Shown piece after piece: positions 12,268 to 25,169 of a stretch of 64,000 bases of DNA (within the stretch, counting starts at the first letter, position 1; every line of letters begins with the position of its first letter). A model generated the notes under the pieces. The model was not told the DNA's origin and did no database searches. It saw nothing but the letters and a program-made list of their open reading frames with translations. The DNA is taken from assembly GCA_036250195.1 (NCBI GenBank), contig JAVHZZ010000006.1, forward strand, positions 78,825,369-78,889,368, given 5' to 3'. The stretch comes from Mixophyes australis. Taxonomy: Eukaryota; Chordata; Amphibia; Anura; Limnodynastidae. Both the position numbers and the translations under genes were made by a program.

Positions 12268-13040
12268 TTAATTATTGGTTTCAAAAGAAAAGAAAAAAAA
12301 AAAAAAAAAAACAAGTTTAGATTTATAAGGGGAGCATTTTATAAAAAATGTGGAAATTGTATGTTTAGGATCTGGTGGAGCTATACAGAGTTCTTCAACA
12401 AGGTGTCCGGCTTCTTCCCTTTTTTTTTTAACATGGTACCTGCCTATCACACATGACCAGTATTCAAATATAGAAAGAACCAGCTTCTCTGCTATATCAA
12501 AAAAGGCACAGATTCCACGACTATCCACTAGCTGCCCGCTTCGGAACACTCCCTCTTTAGACCATGCTTTGAATATCCAGAGTTGCATCCCAGGTTTCAA
12601 ATCAGAATTCTGAACCAGTAACGTTAGAAATGACGTGTAAAGACCCAACAGTGAAGCCAACTGTGCTGTGAACAAGCTGAGGGATTGATATTAAAAATGG
12701 AGTTCCCAGAACCCGGCCCTCCATGGAAACCCATTGCTTAGAATCATTTGATTGGTTCATGTGAACATTCTAGTCAGCATTTGCTAGTTTTATAACAGGG
12801 GAAGTTGTAGGCACCTTTATAAAAGTATCCGGTTTTAATCACAGGGTTCCACACACCCCCAAAACAAAGCTTCACACTAATCTTTGAAAATTTACAATGA
12901 ATTTTGGGGGAATATTGATGGTAGCATTTGCTGATGCTAATCCTCCCTAGCCAAGAGATTTTACGGGATCGCCACACCCCAAGATCAGGCCGGAATAGTG
13001 GGAAAGATCTCATTATAAACATCCTTTTGTATTTCATGTA
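12268..13040 (-). pseudogene. L1/Tx1-like LINE ORF2 C-terminal remnant
   Basis: On the - strand, 13037-12774 contains SRKISWLGRISISK, matching the LSWLGRI block of L1-type reverse transcriptases. After a frame change, 12675-12268 carries W.KEGVFRSGQLVDSRG..SF-like sequence, resembling the C-terminal W..GI..L..L...G....F block. Order and spacing are right for L1/Tx1 ORF2. It is broken by several indels. Family assignment is by motif memory only. Confidence 0.55.
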
Positions 13041-13406
13041 GTCCAGGTTCCAAGCAAAAGGGAATGTTTATAGGATGACGTCAAGTAGGAGGAAGAGAGC
13101 GGTACAGAGCCACAGACTAGTCAAAATATATTTTTGAAGTCGGATAGATGGCCAAATTTCAGCCACTAATTTGGGCAATGAGGCCACTGGTTAATGTTAA
13201 TTGCCAACATGTCATCTCCAAATAAAGCTAAAATATGGCCCTTTCCCCAACCAGACACCAGGAAAAACTTGACTTACCCTGAGCTCACTAGCACCATCAT
13301 ACAGAGACGATCAGAGTGGCAGAGTGTTACAGCTAGCAGCTATTGATAGGGCCTCCCCCCCCCCCCCCCCAAAAATAAATAAATAAATAAATTAAGAGAT
13401 AACATA

Positions 13407-13489
13407 TGTCTTCCCCTTTCCTGTAGAGCTTGTTGCATTAACAGGTACTTGGATTCCCCCAGGTCCCAACTCGTAGCATAGTTGAAGCT

Positions 13490-13523
<34 letters not shown>

Positions 13524-13784
13524 TGCAGTAGGAAACTATGAAGTGGTAGCCAAATAGGAGTGGATAGTCAAGGTCAGTCTGGGGTCCATAGCAAGCAGAG
13601 ACAGGCCATGGGTCAGGGCTGACAGTAAGCAAGGATATCCACATAAAGCCAAAGGCCAGGGCAATCAGAAAACAAGCAGGGTCCAAAACAAACGGAGTTA
13701 ATCCACATAGCATCCTAGCCATTGCCTCTGCAACGGCAGGGGGGTGATGTCCTGATAGTACACAACCCACTGTGGCTCGTAACA
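13407..13784 (-). mobile_element. 3' LTR of a decayed Gypsy element
   Basis: On the + strand it reads TGTCTTCC...CTCGTAACA and is followed by GTACCACTCTGCCCCCC, a polypurine tract on the - strand, and then integrase-chromodomain remnants. It shares a GTAGAGCTTGTTGC block with the LTR at 19150-19897. The right end is well placed; the left end is less certain. Confidence 0.6.
13490..13520. repeat. (CA)n microsatellite
   Basis: About 15 CA repeats lie inside the LTR remnant 13407-13784. The apparent cysteine-valine reading frames here are repeat artefacts. Confidence 0.95.
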
Positions 13785-14545
13785 GTACCACTCTGCCCCC
13801 CCCCCCTTCCTTAAGAGGTTAAAGAACAGGCACCCAGGTGTCTTGGGGAACTGTTTAAAGAACTCTTTGAGCAGCCTATCCACATGCAGATGCTTCTGAT
13901 TCTAGGTGAACTAAGAAGTGAACTTGACCTTGGACTGATTTGGAGTAAATAATTAACTCCTGATGTCCATTGACTGACAGGGTGAAGTCTGTGAGCTCAA
14001 TGAGGCCTGAACTTATGGGATAAGGCAACTGGTTTGAGGAGTGAACAATGAAATGTGATAGGCATTTTGAGAAAAGGAGGGAGGGCCAATATAAAAGCCA
14101 CTGGGTTGACTTGTTTGATAATGAGAAATGGTCCGATAGACTTCGGACCAAGTTCCAAGCAGGGTTGGCGAAGTTTAATATTTCTTGTAGACAGCCAGAT
14201 TATCTCCTACTTTAAGAAAGCATTGTCTACTAAGCAGACACACGAAGTGCTTAGACCTAAACGAGGTTTGCTTGAGGGCCATATGCACCTTCTTCCAAAT
14301 CAGAGTAAGACGAATAGCATCAGACAATCATGCAGGCGCTTAAGACGTCAAGATGTTGGCTTGAGGACGGAAGCTGAGGTTGCGGGAGGGGGAAAAAAAA
14401 AAAAAAAAAAAGACACCCGTGTAGATGAGTGGCAGGCATTATTGTAAGCCAATTCTGCCCATAGGAGCAGGGTAGCCCAATTATTGTGGAACTTTGAGAC
14501 CTCTAGGCAGAGGAATGGTTCCAAAGATTGATTCACTCTCAGTTT
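13785..14545 (-). pseudogene. Decayed Gypsy integrase C terminus and chromodomain
   Basis: Fragments in the correct - strand order: VNQSLEPFL and WAELAYNNACHSS (integrase core end, about 14530-14420), then an integrase tail near 14280-14060, then INGHQE / VQGQVHFLVHLES (chromodomain, about 13975-13890), and EFFKQFPKTPG before the polypurine tract. It is closest to element A of this window. A poly-A run at 14392-14411 and other indels break every frame. Confidence 0.7.
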
Positions 14546-14899
14546 GCCCATTTTGTCAGACAGAGCAGACAAAGCTTGATTCCCAGTAGAGTAAAAATGG
14601 ATTTCAGAGGGTGGCAACAAACAAGGAACCATGATCAGAAACATTGTTAACATATATACACACACCCACCTATCTCTCTCCCTCGATATATCTGTATATA
14701 ATGTTTGTTTTTCTAAATCTTTTTGAAAGAGTAAAACAAGTGTTAAAATTGGAGCAGAATGACATTTAGATAATATCTGGACTGTGCACCATTTGAAACA
14801 TTTCATTTTTCTTTCCTCTTTACATGTATGTCCAATGCTAAATGGTAGCATCTCCCAACAAGAACATTTTTAATAAAAAAATTGTATATATTGCAAAAC

Positions 14900-14926
14900 A
14901 AATTTATATATATATATATATATATC
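14900..14926. repeat. (TA)n microsatellite
   Basis: Simple TA repeat with no associated gene. Confidence 0.9.
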
Positions 14927-15538
14927 TCTTAAAAAAAGGGAAAGTTTTGGAATTACTTTCTTTAGTTAAATTTATTCTAGTGTGACAGTTTCTTTTCTAT
15001 ATGGGGAGAGGTTAGCAATTCACAGGGACAAGATTGTGTTGTAGTAAAAAACATTGTGGAGTTTATAGCAGTATAAGTGGCAGACAGGAAATGCACAACC
15101 TCTGAGGTAATGCAGAAATGATTAAGTGCCATAATGAAATGCAGAAATCATGAAATGGCAAAAGATTTGTTGTAACATTGAAATAAACAATATATCTGGA
15201 GACACTCTGATAATTGCACCTCTGTCCTCTAGAGGTCTCTATATCATTATTTGTTTAAACTTGCCTTTTAATTTGCCATTATTCAAGATGGCCAGTAATG
15301 CATCAAGAATCCATCTTGAATCCTATTTGGGCATACAAAAGAAACTCCATAGATCAAACTTTTGCTCGAGTATTCCACTTGCTCAGCTCCTATTACTTGT
15401 TACACTTGCTTGTATCTGCAATTACTACCTATGTACCAACCTGGCAATCGCCTAACTACCCACTTGTCTACCGACCCGTCAACATCTCATTACTAGCTTG
15501 GATATTTACTCGACCACTAGACTTCAGGTAATATTCTT

Positions 15539-16470
15539 TATTTATATGGCGCCACAAGGTATCCACAGCACCATACAGAATGCAAAAATACAATACAGAC
15601 AGTAAACCAGGGTACAACAGAACAGAGTAAAACGAGTAGAACCATGACTTCAAACTCTCCATGCATAGCAAGTACAGTGGTGTAGAAGAAATGGAATTTA
15701 GACAAAAGGAAAGAGGGCCCTGCTCATAAGAGCTTACATACTAAATTGAGGGGAAAACAGACAGCAGGCACGAGAAGAAATCAGCAGAGGGGATCAAGCA
15801 AAGGAGGAGACAGGGAGGTAAGGAGAAGGTTATGAGGATGGCTGGTAGGCCTTCGAGGTCAGATGGGTTTTGAGAGCCCGTTCAAAGGAGCCAAGATAAG
15901 GGGACAGGCGGATGGAGGGAGGTTGTTCCAATGGAGAGGGGCAGCACGGGAGAAGTCTTGAATCCTGGCATGGGATGAGGTGATCAGTGCAGAGGAAAGG
16001 CGACAGTCATTGGCCGAATGCAGGGAACGTGCGGGAGTGTGGATGGAGAGGAGGTTAGAGATATAAGGAGCGGTTGAATGGGAAAGGGCCTTGTAGGTAA
16101 CCGTGAGAAGTTTATAGAGGATTCTGTAGGGGAAAGGGTGCCAGTGTAAGGCAAGGCAGGGAGGGGAGGCAGAGGAAGAGCGCTGTGAAAGAAAGATAAG
16201 TTTCACAGCCAAGTTAAGAATAGAGCGAAGAGGGGCGACATGGGAGTGGGGGAGGCCAGTGAAGAGAAGGTTACAGTAATCGAGATGGGAAATGATGAGG
16301 GCACGGATGATGGTTTTGGCGGCATCCTGAGAGTGGAAGGGCGGATGAGGACAATATTCCATAGTTGGAAGCAAAGGAAATACCACAAGTAATGTAACAG
16401 CAAGTGCAGATTTACACAGGATCCAGTAATCACTGCAATGCCTCACAAGGAAGCGGAGCAATGGCAAGTT
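15539..16470 (-). pseudogene. L2-like LINE C-terminal remnant with 3' end
   Basis: A - strand open frame (16467-15859) contains SHLDYCNLLFTGLPHSH, LHWHPFPYRILYKLLTVTYK, APYISNLLSIH and APLHWNNLP, the C-terminal part of L2/CR1-clade reverse transcriptases after the catalytic domain. The 3' end reaches about 15539 at a GGCGCCATATAAATAA terminus. The copy is 5' truncated, as usual for LINEs. The frame stays open for about 200 codons, suggesting moderate age. Confidence 0.8.
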
Positions 16471-16958
16471 ACTGCAGTCTGTGCTGGGAGTGGAGTCATG
16501 TATGAATAGAATTGTTATGTTGATCTAGTCTCTCTCCAATGAATATTTTCCACTTCAAATAGTGTGGTTCCAACTCACAATGCAGTTTAATAGCAAAAAG
16601 TAGCAAAGTAACAATAAAATAAGTACAGCCAATGCATACGCAGGCACTCTGAATTTAGCATACACTCATTCAATCCTAATGTCTGGCCAAGATGACTGAC
16701 TGTTGATCCCAGAGCCCCTGCCCATATACAGTTGAAGTTACATTGAGTACAATACAGATGATTCGGCATGTTTCCATAGATTCTGGGTTCAGGACAGTCC
16801 TGTATAATGCGGTTCATAGGTCAGTTCAAACGATACCCTCCAGCAGGGGCGGGCTGGCCCGGGGGCAGGGGGGCAGCAGACTGCTACTCGGGCTGGGGGG
16901 GGGGGGGGGTAGGCCGGCCGGCCACCCCCCGGATGCAAAATACAGCACTTTCCCCCGT

Positions 16959-17081
16959 GGCCGCATCTGATGACATCAGATGCGGCCGCGTCAGCGAACA
17001 GGCGGCCGCATCACATGACAGGGGATGCGGCTGCGTCATCAATGACGCAGCCGCATCCCCTGTCATGTGATGCGGCCACCT
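16959..17081. repeat. GC-rich double palindrome
   Basis: Two adjacent inverted repeats: 16959-16987 is a perfect 29-base palindrome with a one-base centre, and 17000-17081 is an 82-base palindrome with 40-base arms, one mismatch and a 2-base centre. They lie downstream of a G tract (16901-16914). They may be one GC-rich MITE; termini and target duplication were not resolved. Confidence 0.85.
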
Positions 17082-17724
17082 GTGTGCCCTCCGGGCTTCC
17101 CTCTCCTAGCCCGCGCCTGCCCTCCAGGGTGGGGGTCAGCTCTACAAGGGTCAGGGTCAGCTCTCCAACAGATGCATACTAATCTTTCTGCCGAAAAGCT
17201 ACTTTAAACTGGTCTATTTACATTACACACACACACACACATGCTACACCATTCAGATCATTTATTCCCTATAATCCATAACTTGCATAGGCAAGGAACG
17301 ATATCTTAGCCAATAGAACCGGACGTCTGCGGATAAATAGGGGATTAGAATGATACCAAACATGTGTTTCCTGTAACCTGAACCTTAGATCTCAATAAAG
17401 TGCTTCTAACAATACTATAACTATAAACTATAAAATTTTATTATAAAACGTCTACGTATTGTAACTATTTTAAGGTGAACTATTTACAAGTGAATGTGGA
17501 AGTATATACATGTGTGTGCACGCACAATATTTATCGCGCGATTGCATCATAACACGTGGCATACTGATCGCAATGTAAAAATAATAAACTTGATGCAAGA
17601 AGGAAAAGAACATAGGTTCAGGCATCTCCCACTGGGCCAATGTGACAACAGTTAGTGAGATAACGCAAGTATAGACAATTGTTGCCAACATAACTAGATG
17701 ACCAATGAAAAAGATAAGATAGAG

Positions 17725-17727
<3 letters not shown>

Positions 17728-17766
<39 letters not shown>
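17728..17766. repeat. (CA)n microsatellite
   Basis: About 19 CA repeats. Confidence 0.95.
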
Positions 17767-17768
<2 letters not shown>

Positions 17769-17769
17769 C

Positions 17770-19149
17770 ATTGTAAGGAAACAGAATTTAGAAAATCAAT
17801 TAATGTTGCTACAATAAAAGTTGTTAAACAGCTTCTGTTACCAGTTAAATAAGCTTTGTAGTATCTCTATTCCCACTCGGAGAGTGTCTATTTTCACTGG
17901 CTGCTAAGGCCTTAGGATAGGAGGATGCTACACAGTGATCTTCCCAGTATGGTGAGAGATTGCTTATTTGGTGAAAAAAGAGAAAGATTGCAGGGTTCGA
18001 GTACTGTTCATGGTGTTATTGCCCAGACTGACCTTGGGATTTCTCCCTGGTCATTGAACGTGCTGCCATCTTGCTCACTCTGGAAGAGAGGGAGATGCTA
18101 GCCGGCTGTACAAGTAACACTGTCTGCAGACATAAAAAAAATGGAGCAGAACCGTTCAAAGTCTGTTGGATCTTTAAGCAGGGCCTGTTTGCTCCAGCAA
18201 TTTTTAATGTTATTTTGTCTGAGCGCCCCTGTCAATGGCTTTAGGCATCTACATTGCTGATGCGTGCCAGGAAAAATCCAGGAACACTTGTACTTAGTTG
18301 CCATCAAAATTGATGCCATCCAGATGCCTCACTTTCCTAAAGGTTTTTAAGAGTGCTAGTAAACATATGTGCCTGGGTCTTGCTATTTGGGGTCCCCTTG
18401 TGAATCCTCCTATGAGGATTCTCCAGATACAGAGAATAATATGACAACCTCGGTTATCAAGGTAGTCTACACGAGCTTGAAGACTTCTTAGTTTGAAGGC
18501 CTAGCAGTTCTGTAACAAAATAGTAATTGGCCTCCCATTCCTCCTCCAGAGACTATTTAATTGAGAGCTTTAATATGCCAGAGGATCTTTTTTAGTTCGA
18601 CCTAGTCTCCCTGGATTATTTTGTGGTCACAGAGGTCGCTTGTTGGGTGCAGATCCGTGGGCAAGACTATTCATCACAGTTTGCAGTGTCCGATATGATG
18701 TCATACTGGTGCAAGTCCAGGACCTCTCATCTTTACCAATATTGAGAAGCTGCTGATAGACTGTTTCTAACAGATCATTGAATGCGAATTATTGAATGCT
18801 AATAATTATTCTCCCCCAATTCAGTTATGTTGTATTTTATGTGGTGTGGGCAACAGTAGAGAAGCTGGACATTCCAATTACGAGCCAGGAATTGGAGGAT
18901 GGTTCTTTAGATCTAACATATCTTATTTCCTTCAATACAAATGAAGCAATCCTTCAAGACTGGTGTATCAAAAGAAAGGGGTCCTTGATAGTACACCACA
19001 ATTTGATGGTAGGAAGGATGATTGGATATGGGCAGCAAACTGACCCAATAATCAGGGCATCACACTTATTTCTATGAAGACAATGGGGTATTACAGCTAA
19101 CAGTAATTTACAAAAACTTTCAGAACAGATGACAGAGGTCGTCACCTAT
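17770..19149. other. Intergenic, nothing recognised
   Basis: No repeat family or gene was recognised with confidence. A 93-codon open frame at 18796-19077 has no recognisable domain, start context or neighbour. Confidence 0.4.
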
Positions 19150-19897
19150 TGCAGTCACCTTTCCCGTAGAGCTTGTTGCGCTCACAGGTACTGGGATGCC
19201 CCCAGGACTTAACTCTTGTGTAGTGAAAGCTTATGTGTAATACCGCAGCTGGCAGATAGGAAGCGGTAGCAAGAATGTAGCAGGTGGTCCAAGCAGGCCG
19301 AGGTCAGGGGCGCCGAGAGGGGGAGGGGTATAGCCACACCCCCTTTGGCAGCTCAGCAGAGCTTGACTTCACATGCTAATCCCCTATAAGGTGCCCAATT
19401 AAGTTGTTGTATCAGGGCCCAAAATTCCTCTTGGCGGCCCTGATCAGGAGGCTGTAGCAGACAGAATGGTCAGGGACGAGCAAATGGGTCACGGCTGGCA
19501 GCAAGCAGGAATATTCAAGGAACAGATCCAAATGTCAGCACAATCAGAATTCAACAGTCCAACAACAAGCCAGGGGTCACAATAGAGGGTTCAAGAGTAC
19601 TGCAGAGTATCCACAGTAACAGAGCAGGTCTGCAACAGACAGAATCCACACTATAAAAAGCTGGGAGGCTAAGCCCTCCCTGCATTAATACATAAGGGCC
19701 AATGAACAAAAGGCAACACAGTGGTCGCAATCAGACACCAGAAGGCTGATTCTTTTGCACACATGCACCCGGCTGTACCTTAATGCAGGGACGCGGCGCT
19801 AGCTGACAGAGTGTCCCAGCCATTGCCCAACAGACAGGGCAAAGAGGAAGTGAGGTCCCTGTTGACACTGCTCGGGGCACCGCCGCAACTTGCAACA
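19150..19897 (-). mobile_element. Probable solo LTR of the 13.4-kb Gypsy family
   Basis: It shares the GTAGAGCTTGTTGC..AGGTACT..GGAT.CCCCCAGG block with the LTR at 13407-13784 and ends in a GCCGCAACTTGCAACA block like the LTR ends of element A. I could not find a clean target duplication, so both ends are approximate. It contains a small inserted element at 19305-19442. Confidence 0.45.
19305..19442. mobile_element. Possible hAT-like MITE
   Basis: The termini CAGGGGCGCCGAGAGG and, inverted, CAGGGCCGCCAAGAGG match at 13 of 16 positions. The flanking 8-mers match poorly, so the target duplication is unproven. Confidence 0.4.
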
Positions 19898-20199
19898 TGG
19901 AGAAGGCTTTATATTTCATCAAAGGGCCAGACCCATTGTTGCACTGCTGCCATTTTGGGGATTCGTGCAAGAATGGGCAGATGCCAATGAGAACTCACAG
20001 TAGGCAGGCACTGGAGCTTTTCCACTTCCTTAAAACGGCTTCAGCCTCTGTGCTAGCTTGTTCAGGTCCAGTCAGCAGAGGTGGCTCCAGGTGTGTTAAA
20101 AATGGTAAGTGTACAGTGTAATAATATAATCAGGCACCTGTTTTGGGTCTCAGCATTACCTGCCCCAGTTTATCAGCAAGTGTTATGACGGGTCCAAAT

Positions 20200-20916
20200 C
20201 ATCAGTCTTGCGGCCGCTCTATACTCAACGCGGCCGCAAGACTCATCTTCCTCTCACGCCGCTCCTCCTCTGCCTCACCCTACACTGGCTTCCCTTCCCC
20301 TACAGAATCCTCTTCAAACTCCTCACCACCACTTACAAGGCTCTCTCCTACTCTACTGCCCCCTATATCTCTAACCTCCTCTCCATTCACACTACTGCCC
20401 GCTCCCTGCGCTCAGCCAATGATCGCCGCCTCTCCTCCACTCTTATCACTTCTTCCCACTCCAGAATCCAAGACTTTTCCCGTGCTGCCCCCCTCCACTG
20501 GAACGACCTCCCTCGTTCCATCCGCATCTCTCCTACTCTGTGCTCCTTCAAACGTGCACTGAAAACCCACCTCTTCCTCAAAGCCTATCAACCATCCGCA
20601 TAACCCCTTCACCTCCTCCACTCACTCTCTCCCCTTGCCACATCTGGCTCCCTATGTGCCTGTCTGTTTTCCCTCCCTTAGGATGTAAGCTCACATGAGC
20701 AGGGCCCCCTTCCCTCCTGTCTCCCTACCTGTTCTTCTGCTCCGTGTTTATTGCATCAACCAGCCTGGAGTTTCTGAAGTACTGGTATTTTTTTGTTTAT
20801 TGTTTTGTACCGTTTCACCCTGTATAGTGTACTGTTTGTATGGTGTACGGCGCTGCGGAAATCTTGTGGCGCCTAACAAATAAAGGATAATAATAATAAT
20901 AATAAATAATAATAAT
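20200..20916 (+). pseudogene. L2-like LINE C-terminal remnant with (AAT)n tail
   Basis: The + strand frame 20208-20603 contains LHWLPFPYRILFKLLTTTYK, APYISNLLSIH and APLHWNDLP, the same domain as the - strand copy at 15539-16470. The 3' UTR ends with GGCGCTGCGGAAATCTTGTG, then GCGCCTAACAAATAA and a short ATA/AAT microsatellite (20880-20916), typical of L2/CR1 3' ends. 5' truncated. Confidence 0.82.
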
Positions 20917-21805
20917 GGGGTCCCATTCTAATGCTGGAAGTCCTAACCAGTGTGAGTAGAATAAGGTGTGTACTGTACAATGCCTGCCCAGCTTGTATAG
21001 GCAATTCAGGTGCAACAAGTTCAGGAAATGGTAACTTCCGATATAGCAAGCGTTCAGTCACACTATGTGTGGTGGACTCAATGAAGGCCTGTGAGCTGTT
21101 GCCCAGAATGGTGAGAGCAGAATTTCATGGTTGATTTTGAGTCTTCAGATCCCTTAAGCTGTAGACTATAAAGGGGTTTCCAGGCTGCAGGATTCACCCG
21201 CTGGTTTATTTTGGCCTACTCTGATGACTGCCTGGTGTATAGTTTTAGGCAAGACTACGGTTTTCGAATACAGGGCAAGTAGAGAAACTCAAGGAAGTTG
21301 TTGTATTATTGATAGCAGAGAGCAAAAGAGATGCAACCATCTTGGTTTGCTGCTAAACTGCATCCCAAATATGCATTTTGTTAAGCATCACATGTTGAAA
21401 ACAGTTAAAGCATCATTTTTGATTAAGCAATACATTTTGCTTTAATGGAGCCTCTGTGTTTGTTGTCCAGCACCAAGTGTTTCTCATTCATCAATCTAGA
21501 ATGACCATTGAGATGTGTATGAGTGGAAGGACCAATACAAACCTATAATCTCCATGGTTGTGGCTTTGCAGCCATAAGCCCCTTGGCTTTCATCTGAGAC
21601 TTTGAGATGAAAGATGGACCGTCGGAAAAAACAACTGAATTCCCCTGCTGAACAGTTGAGGGGAGTGGTGGGAAGGGTGATTTTCTTTATTTTTCTTCAT
21701 CCTAGCTTTGAAAGCAGCTTTAAAAACCAAAATGCACATGAATGCTTATTTACATAAACTTTTTTTTTTATTAAGTATATTTATTGCAGAAAATGTCCAT
21801 ACCAT

Positions 21806-22136
21806 CATCATCATCTATTTATTTATATAGCACCACCAATTCCGCAGCACTGTACAGATAACTCATTCACATCAGTCCCTACCCCATTGGAGCTTACAAT
21901 CTAAATCCCCTAACATACACACACCCAGATTGAGAGACTAAGGGCAATTTGAAAGCAGCCAGTTAACCTACCAGAATGTTTTTGGAGTGTGGGAGGAAAC
22001 TGGAGCACCCAGAGGAAACCCACCCAAACATGAGGAGAACATACAAACTCCACACAGATAAGGCCATGGTTGGAAATCAAATTCATAAACCCAATATTGT
22101 GAGGCAGAAGTGCTAACATCTAAGCCACCGTGCTGC
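21806..22136 (-). mobile_element. V-SINE-like SINE with 9-bp TSD
   Basis: Same structure as 4358-4686. The (ATC)n tail is at the left, the tRNA-like head at the right. It is flanked by the perfect direct repeat CCATACCAT (21797-21805 and 22137-22145), a typical LINE-mediated target-site duplication. Confidence 0.85.
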
Positions 22137-22145
22137 CCATACCAT

Positions 22146-23484
22146 GCCTTTTAAATCTCACCATCCACTCAGTTTATTTATTTTTAGCCTTTATTTTTAC
22201 TGGAGCTGGCAGACAGAAATCAACAGGGACAAAATGGAATACTGGACACACATACATGTCAATAAATTGCAACATCAGCAACCTGGACCAGAATTGTCCA
22301 ACATGTGGCCACAAAACAAGTGCAATTCCCAAGAGCCAACTGATGGATATTGATTAGATGCTTGTTTGCTGGCCCCCACAGCTGGTTAGAAGGAGACTGT
22401 GGTCATCTAATTACCAAACTAACAGGTACCATACTTGAGTTAAAAGGAAACAGATCCTAGTGCTCAGACCAAACATTAAGTGCTTATGAATACTGCTAGT
22501 GTGTTTAAATACAGACTGTAAACCTTATTTATAAATATGTAAAGCAAAATACAAAAATGTACAGTCAAACCCACCTGTGATCGGTGCAAATCGATTTGAC
22601 AGTGATGTCAAAATGTAAATGCTACACGTGTGACTTTTAATATATTTTGGTAGGTTTAATAAACAGCTCTGTATTAAACTAAACCTTAATATACTTTGGG
22701 CAGCAATAGCAGCAGTGAATCAACAGCCTACATAGAAAAAGAAAGAATCAAAATGCATTTAATTTTAAAACAAATTGCAAAGAAATACATTTTACAGGGT
22801 TTTTTTTTCATTAAAGTTGGTCCTTAACCAGGTTTCATTTTTGCAACAGATGTAACAGCTATTCCTGTAAATGGATACATGTAAACATAGTAACCAGTAG
22901 CATCACTGAGGGATACTCATATATGAGAGAATCTAAGTTTGTAATTCCAACTCAAAGGTGCAATTTTGCACCTTGGCAAAATGTTGTTAAGTTGAGTATG
23001 TGAATTATTTAAAAAGTGTGTAGATAGATTTGTTAGGGGTGCACATTCTAACTTAACTCAAAATTGCAGTGCAAAAATATAGCTGTCCAGCATGTGTAGG
23101 ATACACACAAATGTGCCCATTATTTTCCCTGAATGCAAAAGCAATTAAATAATAAAACATTTGCCTACAGTCTGCCAACACATTATTCTATGTTACAGTA
23201 CAGAGTTTTTAATTGCATTCTATCTGTAGCAACCTATACCATTTCCTTGTGGTTACTTTTAAGTTTGAACCTAATAAAAAAAAAAAAAAAACCACAAAAC
23301 AGAGACAAGAGCAATGCAAAAACAAAACTATGCAAACAAAACACAAGACATTCACTTTGTGTAAATAGAGTCCAACTCATCCAAGTGAAAGACGATTCAA
23401 CAACATTGGGGATGTAATTACAAAGTAATAAGCCTCCTAATGAACATATCTGTATTTCATCACATTAGAATAGCTAGAGACATA
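22146..23484. other. Intergenic, nothing recognised
   Basis: AT-rich sequence with a poly-A run at 23277-23292; no gene or family recognised. Confidence 0.4.
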
Positions 23485-23793
23485 GGGCCTGAGTCATTAA
23501 GGCAAAAAAGGAGTAAATGTTCTCTGGGACAAACCATGTTACAATGCAAGGGGTGCAAAAATGTATTATTTTGCACATAAGTTAAATACTGGCTGTTTTT
23601 TCATCTAGCACACAAATACTTAATAGCTTTATTATTACACTGAAATTTAAAGAAGATCTAGGACATGCCCTACCCCAAATATAAATCTGTCCCCACATTT
23701 TAAATTTCTCTCCCCCTCCAATGCAACATGGTTTTGCCCAGGTGCAAATGTTACTCCTTTTTTATGCTTTGCTCTCCTTAATGACTCAGGCCC
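23485..23793. mobile_element. Harbinger-like MITE, GGGCCTGAGTCATTAAGG family
   Basis: Terminal inverted repeats GGGCCTGAGTCATTAAGG and complement, about 309 bases, flanked by the 3-bp repeat ATA. Other copies: 24538-24853, 47315-47499 and 49128-49439. Confidence 0.82.
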
Positions 23794-24537
23794 ATAGACT
23801 TAATTTCACATACAAGACACTTATAATGACAATTACTAGCTACATCAATGGATTTGTGTTTTACTAATAATTACCTTGGGCAATAAGCTGCTTGTTTCAT
23901 CATATTCCTCTGTATTTCTCCCAAGCCCAGAAAAAGAGCAAAGTTTTTGGAAAAGATTAAATCTTTTTGCACCCATCTTGTTAAGCCATAAATCAACAGA
24001 GAAAAATGGATTTATGCTGTTCTAAATGTTATCCCATCCCTGCAGTGCAATCAGCAGACTGTAGGTCAGCCCCTTATCATGTGAGGGCTCTCTTTCTAAT
24101 ACAAAACAATTAAGCTCAGTTTGTTAACCCTTCTGTCTCATCTTAGATCAGTTTACTGGTAAATTATGATACAAGATAAAAAATTGTTAATGGAAATATT
24201 TGACAATTTTAAACATCATTTTTAATAGCACTAAGCAGTGTTACATTTTGCAGTAGAGAAGCTTCGGCAAATCCACACCTGCCATCCAGGCTCCTTCACA
24301 GTGAGAGAATACTTTTACTTTTACACTTGTTTTTGAAATGCAAACACTTGGGCTGGGATTATTATATGGAGTAAAATGTATTTATTGACATCAGTTTACA
24401 AATTCAATCCAAGTAAATGGAAAATGAGAGTTAGAAACAGAATGAAAATGAATCAGGGTCACAGCTATATCAATCACTGAAGGAGAACTAAGAAAAACCC
24501 ATATTTTGTTGAGCTAATCCTGGTTCTTATTCTCTGT

Positions 24538-24853
24538 GGGCCTGATTCATAAAGGAAAGTTAAGCAAAAACTGAGTAAGTTTTCTTACTCAAGTTTTCTG
24601 GACAAAACCATGCTGCAATGCAAGGGATGCAAATTAGTTTATTATTTTGCACATAAGGAAAATACTGGCTGTTTTTTTTTATGTAGCACATATATTTGAT
24701 AGCTTATTTGTACACTTAAATGTAAAGTTGATCTAGGACATACCCTACCCCAAATATAAATCTGCCATCACATTTTAAATTTACCTCCTTCTCCAATGCA
24801 ACATAGTTTTGCCTTATTTACTTTTGCTTAACTTTCCTTAATGAATCAGGACC
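24538..24853. mobile_element. Harbinger-like MITE, same family
   Basis: Termini GGGCCTGATTCATAAAGG and a complement with one change, flanked by TGT on both sides. The internal sequence is clearly homologous to 23485-23793. Confidence 0.8.
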
Positions 24854-24888
24854 TGTGTGTGTACAATTGTATAGTGCAATTTCTATAA

Positions 24889-25165
24889 TTCGGTGGGTTG
24901 GCATATGTGACAGCTACATAGTAGCACTTCTCTAGTTCTGTATACTCTATGTGACAACTGCTATTATCAATTCTCTAGTTCGGTGTGCTGGGATATGTGA
25001 CAGCTACATAGTGCCACTTTACTTCTATTATGTTGGGATTTGTGACGGCTACACAGTGGCACTTTTTTAGTTCTGTATATTGGTCTATGTGCCAGCTGGC
25101 TAGTGTTACTTCTCTAGTTCTTTAGTCTGGGATGTGTGACAACCACAGAATAGCACTTCTTTAAT
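24889..25165. repeat. Degenerate minisatellite, about 55-60 bp unit
   Basis: About five imperfect units share ATGTGACAGCTACATAGT and a CACTTCTCTAGTTCTGTAT block. No coding function is visible. Confidence 0.65.
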
Positions 25166-25169
25166 TCAT

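Noticed and set aside
18796..19077. 93-codon open frame as a gene
   Set aside because: No recognisable domain, splice context or related copy; length is compatible with chance.
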